From: Erysipelotrichaceae bacterium
Lineage (GTDB): Bacteria; Bacillota_I; Bacilli_A; Erysipelotrichales; Erysipelotrichaceae
Length of the DNA stretch: 10,259 nucleotides
Assembly: GCA_003446295.1 (NCBI GenBank)
Contig: DMBB01000218.1
Location: forward strand, 1 to 10,259
Reading direction: 5' to 3'
Both the position numbers and the translations under genes were made by a program. Of this stretch, positions 7,942 through 10,259 are shown one piece after another (within the stretch, counting starts at the first letter, position 1; each line of letters starts with the position of its first letter). A model generated the notes under the pieces. It was given only the letters and a program-made list of their open reading frames with translations, did no database searches and had not been told where the DNA came from.

Positions 7942-8121
7942 TTACTTGCGTTTTCTGTTCTTACGTGCAGCTTCACGCTTGAGTCTCTTTTTGACGCCCG
8001 GCTTTACGTAATACTCTCTCTTGCGCGCTTCGGCAAGGGTTCCATTACGAGATACCTGACGCTTGAAGCGGCGCAGTGCATCATCGAGATTCTCATTTTC
8101 TTTCACAACAACTCTGGACAT
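7942..8121 (-). CDS. rpsU: 30S ribosomal protein S21
   Basis: S21 (bS21) is a small basic protein of the 30S platform near the 3' end of 16S rRNA and helps initiation. The product has 59 residues, the expected length. It begins [20 protein letters not shown] and ends in a Lys/Arg-rich tail, with conserved [18 protein letters not shown] at 28-45. The ATG at 8119-8121 was chosen over the in-frame TTG two codons upstream because GGGGGG (8128-8133) is 6 bases from the ATG but touches the TTG. The gene is flanked by a probable promoter and a terminator, so it is probably a single-gene transcript. yqeY, its usual partner in Bacillus, is missing. Confidence 0.97.
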   Translation of the reverse strand: MSRVVVKENENLDDALRRFKRQVSRNGTLAEARKREYYVKPGVKKRLKREAARKNRKRK

Positions 8122-8127
8122 TTTCAA

Positions 8128-8133
8128 CCCCCC
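8128..8133 (-). promoter_or_regulatory. Ribosome binding site of rpsU, deciding its ATG start
   Basis: A run of six G on the minus strand (in AAAGGGGGG) lies 6 bases before the ATG at 8121. It leaves no spacing for the TTG at 8127, which is therefore unlikely to be the start. Confidence 0.7.
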
Positions 8134-8152
8134 TTTCCGTACGCGAAAGCAC

Positions 8153-8180
8153 TTAATATACTATCAAACACTTTTCTCAA
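8153..8180 (-). promoter_or_regulatory. Probable promoter of rpsU
   Basis: The best pair on the minus strand is TTGAGA (8175-8180, 5 of 6 to consensus), a 16-base spacer, then TATTAA (8153-8158, 4 of 6). An overlapping TATATT gives a second possible -10 box, but with poor spacing. The position, between the deoC terminator and the rpsU ribosome binding site, is right; the exact boxes are uncertain. Confidence 0.5.
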
Positions 8181-8216
8181 ATGCAACGGCATATTTCAGA
8201 ACATCTGCCGGTTTTC

Positions 8217-8230
8217 TGTGCTTCAGCACA
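8217..8230 (-). repeat. Short inverted repeat directly downstream of the deoC terminator
   Basis: TGTGC-TGAA-GCACA on the minus strand is a 5-bp hairpin with a 4-base loop. It begins within the T-tract of the deoC terminator, and its 3' flank (GAAAA) can pair with that T-tract. It may simply act as a back-up terminator stem; no regulator can be named from the sequence. Confidence 0.4.
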
Positions 8231-8254
8231 AAGAAAAGGATGCGTACTGCATCC
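8231..8254 (-). terminator. Intrinsic terminator after deoC
   Basis: Shortly after the deoC stop, the minus strand forms GGATGC-AGTAC-GCATCC (8249-8254 with 8238-8243), a 6-bp stem with a 5-base loop, followed by TTTTCTTT. It would end the murE-deoC transcript before the rpsU promoter. Confidence 0.75.
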
Positions 8255-8262
8255 CGTTTCAT

Positions 8263-8898
8263 TTACATCAGTTTGATCCCTGCGCTTGTTCCGATGCGCT
8301 CAGCCCCTGCTGCGATCATCTGATCCATATCTTCAGCAGTGCGGACGCCTCCGGCAGCCTTGACCTTCAGACGGTCGCCGACTGTTTCCTTCATCAGTCT
8401 GACATCTTCGATCGTTGCCCCGTGCAGTGAGAATCCCGTGCTTGTCTTCACGAAATCAGCTCCTGCAGCTTCTGCATCCTTGCAGGCGCGGACCTTTTCC
8501 TCATCGTTCAGCAGGCATGCCTCAATGATCACCTTGAGCGTATGGTCTCCGACAGCTTCCTTGATCGCCCTGATCTCTTCCGTGACATAGGCATCGTCCT
8601 GATCCTTGAGTTTTCCGATATTGATGACCATATCGACTTCATCTGCGCCGCGTTCAACAGCGTCCTTCGCTTCAAATACCTTGGCGGCTGTCGTCATGGC
8701 ACCCAGCGGGAAACCGATGACAACGCATGTCATGACATCGGAGCCTTTCAGTGCTTCTTTGGCTGTTTCGATCCAGCACGGATTGACGCAGACAGACGCA
8801 AAGTCATATTCCTTTGCTTCGCTGCACAGTTTCAGGATCATTTCCTTTGTGGCATCTGCTTTCAGCAGTGTGTGGTCAATGTACTTGCTGCGTTTCAT
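8263..8898 (-). CDS. deoC: Deoxyribose-phosphate aldolase
   Basis: DeoC splits 2-deoxyribose 5-phosphate into acetaldehyde and glyceraldehyde 3-phosphate, letting deoxynucleosides feed central metabolism. The product has 211 residues, typical of the Gram-positive class I aldolases. The Schiff-base lysine is K151 in VKTSTGF, the second catalytic lysine is K180 in KAAGGVR, and D89 in EVDMVINIG is the general acid/base position. It opens with the characteristic YIDHTLLK. The ATG at 8896-8898 has GGAGG 6 bases upstream, while an in-frame TTG two codons earlier directly abuts that GGAGG and is not favoured. The gene follows murE by 10 bases, and its ribosome binding site touches the murE stop, so the two are probably cotranscribed and coupled. 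A murE-deoC pairing has no obvious metabolic logic. Confidence 0.96.
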   Translation of the reverse strand: MKRSKYIDHTLLKADATKEMILKLCSEAKEYDFASVCVNPCWIETAKEALKGSDVMTCVVIGFPLGAMTTAAKVFEAKDAVERGADEVDMVINIGKLKDQDDAYVTEEIRAIKEAVGDHTLKVIIEACLLNDEEKVRACKDAEAAGADFVKTSTGFSLHGATIEDVRLMKETVGDRLKVKAAGGVRTAEDMDQMIAAGAERIGTSAGIKLM

Positions 8899-8904
8899 GT
8901 TCAA

Positions 8905-8909
8905 CCTCC
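8905..8909 (-). promoter_or_regulatory. Ribosome binding site of deoC, overlapping the murE stop
   Basis: GGAGG on the minus strand lies 6 bases before the deoC ATG, and its first base is the last base of the murE TAG stop. Ribosomes ending murE would sit on this site, which suggests coupling. Confidence 0.75.
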
Positions 8910-10259
8910 TAAAGACAGTACTTTTTCAGTATTTCAACAGCGATCGCATCATCACCTTCATATGGTTCTCTTCCGTATTCACGGTAGATGAATTTTTCGT
9001 CGCCTTTGCCCATCAGCAGCACGCAGTCTCCGCTTTCCGCCATTTCGATCGCCTGGCGTATCGCGTCATACCGGTCTTCCACGATGATGTAATTCGTATG
9101 CTTGATGCCCGAAGCGATGGAGTTGCAGATATCGATGATCTGCTCATCGCGCGGATCGTCTTCGGTCAGAATGATCATGTCCGCGTATTTATCGAGGATC
9201 TGTCCGAATACCGGGCGCTTTGCGGTATCGCGCTTGCCGGCCGAACCGGTCACGGCAATGATTCGGTTGTCTTTCTTGGTAATGGCAGCGGCGTATGAGC
9301 AGAGTTTCGTAATGCCGTCCGGCGTGTGTGCAAAATCAACGAGAATGCTGAACGGCTGGCCGAGATTGATCCGCTCCATGCGTCCTTCGATCTGATGGAT
9401 ATGTCCGATCTTCTCAAGGATCTGGGTGATGCTGAGTCCTTTCTGGTTCAGTGCGGCGATGGCGCCTACCAGATTGTAGATATTGAACTTCGCCACGAGA
9501 TTTGTTTCCATCTCGTATTCCATGCCGTTGCATTTCAGCGTGAAGACCGTTTTGTCTTTCATCAGCTGATATTTCGTGACACGGTAATCGGCATCGTTGT
9601 CGATGCCGTATGTAACGACAGGACATTTGCAGTCAGCGACGATCTTCATGCCGTACGGATCATCCGCATTGGTGATCGCAACTGCTTCCGGCTTCAGATT
9701 GTCAAACAGTTCTTTCTTTGCGGCAAAGTAGTTCTCCATCGTTCCATGGTAATCCAGATGGTCATGCGTCAGGTTCGTAAAGATCGCCGCATCAAAATCG
9801 ATGCTGTCGACTCTGCCCTGTTCAATGCCGATCGAGCTTGCTTCAAGCGCGCAGTTCTTGATGCCGGCAGCCACCATATCACTCAAGAGACCATGCAGGT
9901 CATCAATGTTCGGCGTCGTCAGCAGCGGCGGAAGCTTGACGTTTCCATACGCGATGGAGATCGTTCCGATATAGCCTGTCGGAGAATAATCATTCAGGAT
10001 ATCCCTGATGATGCAGGCTGTGGAGCTCTTTCCGTTTGTGCCTGTCACGCCGAACATATTCAGACGATGAGAGGGATATCCGTAGAACGCATCAGCCACA
10101 CGGTTGAATACGGAATTGACATCCTTCACACGGATATAGGTGATATCCGGATGCTTGTTGGCGATCGGTTCAGAGTGCACGATGACCTTTGCGCCGTTTT
10201 CGATCGCCTGTTCGACAAATCTGTGTCCGTCAAACATCATTCCTTTTTCACAGAAAAAG
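8909..10259 (-). CDS. murE: UDP-N-acetylmuramyl-tripeptide synthetase MurE, 5' end missing
   Basis: MurE adds the third amino acid to UDP-MurNAc-L-Ala-D-Glu in the cytoplasm. About 449 residues are visible; the frame stays open to the right edge through [14 protein letters not shown], which matches the internal KGxxxDGHxF of Mur ligases, so the real start lies outside the window. Numbering from the Met at 10240, the ATP-binding loop is TGTNGKSS (66-73), the UDP-substrate area includes LLTTPNIDD (106-114) and [11 protein letters not shown] (133-143), and THDHLDYHG (158-166) leads to the probable carbamylated lysine K175. The C-terminal domain carries DDPRDE at 361-366 (9143-9160), where meso-diaminopimelate-adding enzymes have DNPR. 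That suggests another diamino acid, perhaps L-lysine, as substrate. The later GKGDEKF (411-417) is a conserved C-terminal Mur ligase position. Confidence 0.94.
   Translation of the reverse strand, partial: FFCEKGMMFDGHRFVEQAIENGAKVIVHSEPIANKHPDITYIRVKDVNSVFNRVADAFYGYPSHRLNMFGVTGTNGKSSTACIIRDILNDYSPTGYIGTISIAYGNVKLPPLLTTPNIDDLHGLLSDMVAAGIKNCALEASSIGIEQGRVDSIDFDAAIFTNLTHDHLDYHGTMENYFAAKKELFDNLKPEAVAITNADDPYGMKIVADCKCPVVTYGIDNDADYRVTKYQLMKDKTVFTLKCNGMEYEMETNLVAKFNIYNLVGAIAALNQKGLSITQILEKIGHIHQIEGRMERINLGQPFSILVDFAHTPDGITKLCSYAAAITKKDNRIIAVTGSAGKRDTAKRPVFGQILDKYADMIILTEDDPRDEQIIDICNSIASGIKHTNYIIVEDRYDAIRQAIEMAESGDCVLLMGKGDEKFIYREYGREPYEGDDAIAVEILKKYCL

Noticed and set aside
8606..9298. A 230-codon open frame on the plus strand across deoC and murE
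   Set aside because: It is antisense to two well-supported genes, crosses their junction and shows no family motif. Long antisense frames are common in moderately GC-rich sequence.
1..10259. Search for CRISPR arrays, insertion sequences, tRNA or rRNA genes, phage genes or an unknown defence system
   Set aside because: No repeated spacer pattern, transposase, integrase, terminal inverted repeats or cloverleaf was found. The genes are all housekeeping families in a known order, so I do not claim a new system here.

Overview
This window is a compact, almost entirely co-directional stretch of core bacterial chromosome; every gene I can support reads on the minus strand, so transcription runs from the right edge to the left. 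The organism is a Firmicute. The order phoH, ybeY, dgkA, cdd, era, recO, glyS, dnaG, rpoD is the low-GC Gram-positive arrangement, the promoters are sigma-A-like (TTGAAC-17-TATACT, TTGTAC-17-TATAAT), and the ribosome binding sites are strong GGAGG boxes. Base composition looks close to half G+C by eye. The single-chain (alpha2) glycyl-tRNA synthetase, the lack of sporulation genes next to phoH and a primary sigma factor with a very long N-terminus would fit the Erysipelotrichia, but that assignment is an inference.

Layout from right to left (transcription order): a 5'-truncated murE ligase gene (10259-8909) is followed 10 bases later by deoC (8898-8263). A terminator hairpin ends this pair. 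A short intergenic region with a probable promoter leads to rpsU (8121-7942), which has its own hairpin terminator. The phoH promoter is packed against that terminator and starts a tightly coupled run: phoH (TTG start), ybeY, dgkA, cdd, era and recO, with 1-, 4-, 4-, 4- and 8-base overlaps. A well-formed promoter in the 62-base recO-glyS gap starts glyS, then dnaG, then rpoD. rpoD begins inside the last codons of dnaG (32-base overlap) and runs off the left edge.

Functionally the window joins ribosome assembly and 16S rRNA 3'-end maturation (rpsU, ybeY, era), translation (glyS), replication priming (dnaG), transcription (rpoD), repair (recO), pyrimidine and deoxyribose salvage (cdd, deoC), lipid carrier recycling (dgkA) and cell-wall precursor synthesis (murE). 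rpsU, dnaG and rpoD are the members of the classical macromolecular synthesis operon of enterobacteria; here rpsU is separated from the other two by the phoH-glyS block.

No mobile element, CRISPR array, RNA gene, toxin-antitoxin pair or unknown system is visible, and no stretch longer than 300 bases lacks a gene. The points worth a second look are the sigma factor's N-terminal extension, the MurE substrate motif, the rpoD-dnaG overlap, the compact terminator/promoter junction upstream of phoH, and gene absences relative to Bacillus.
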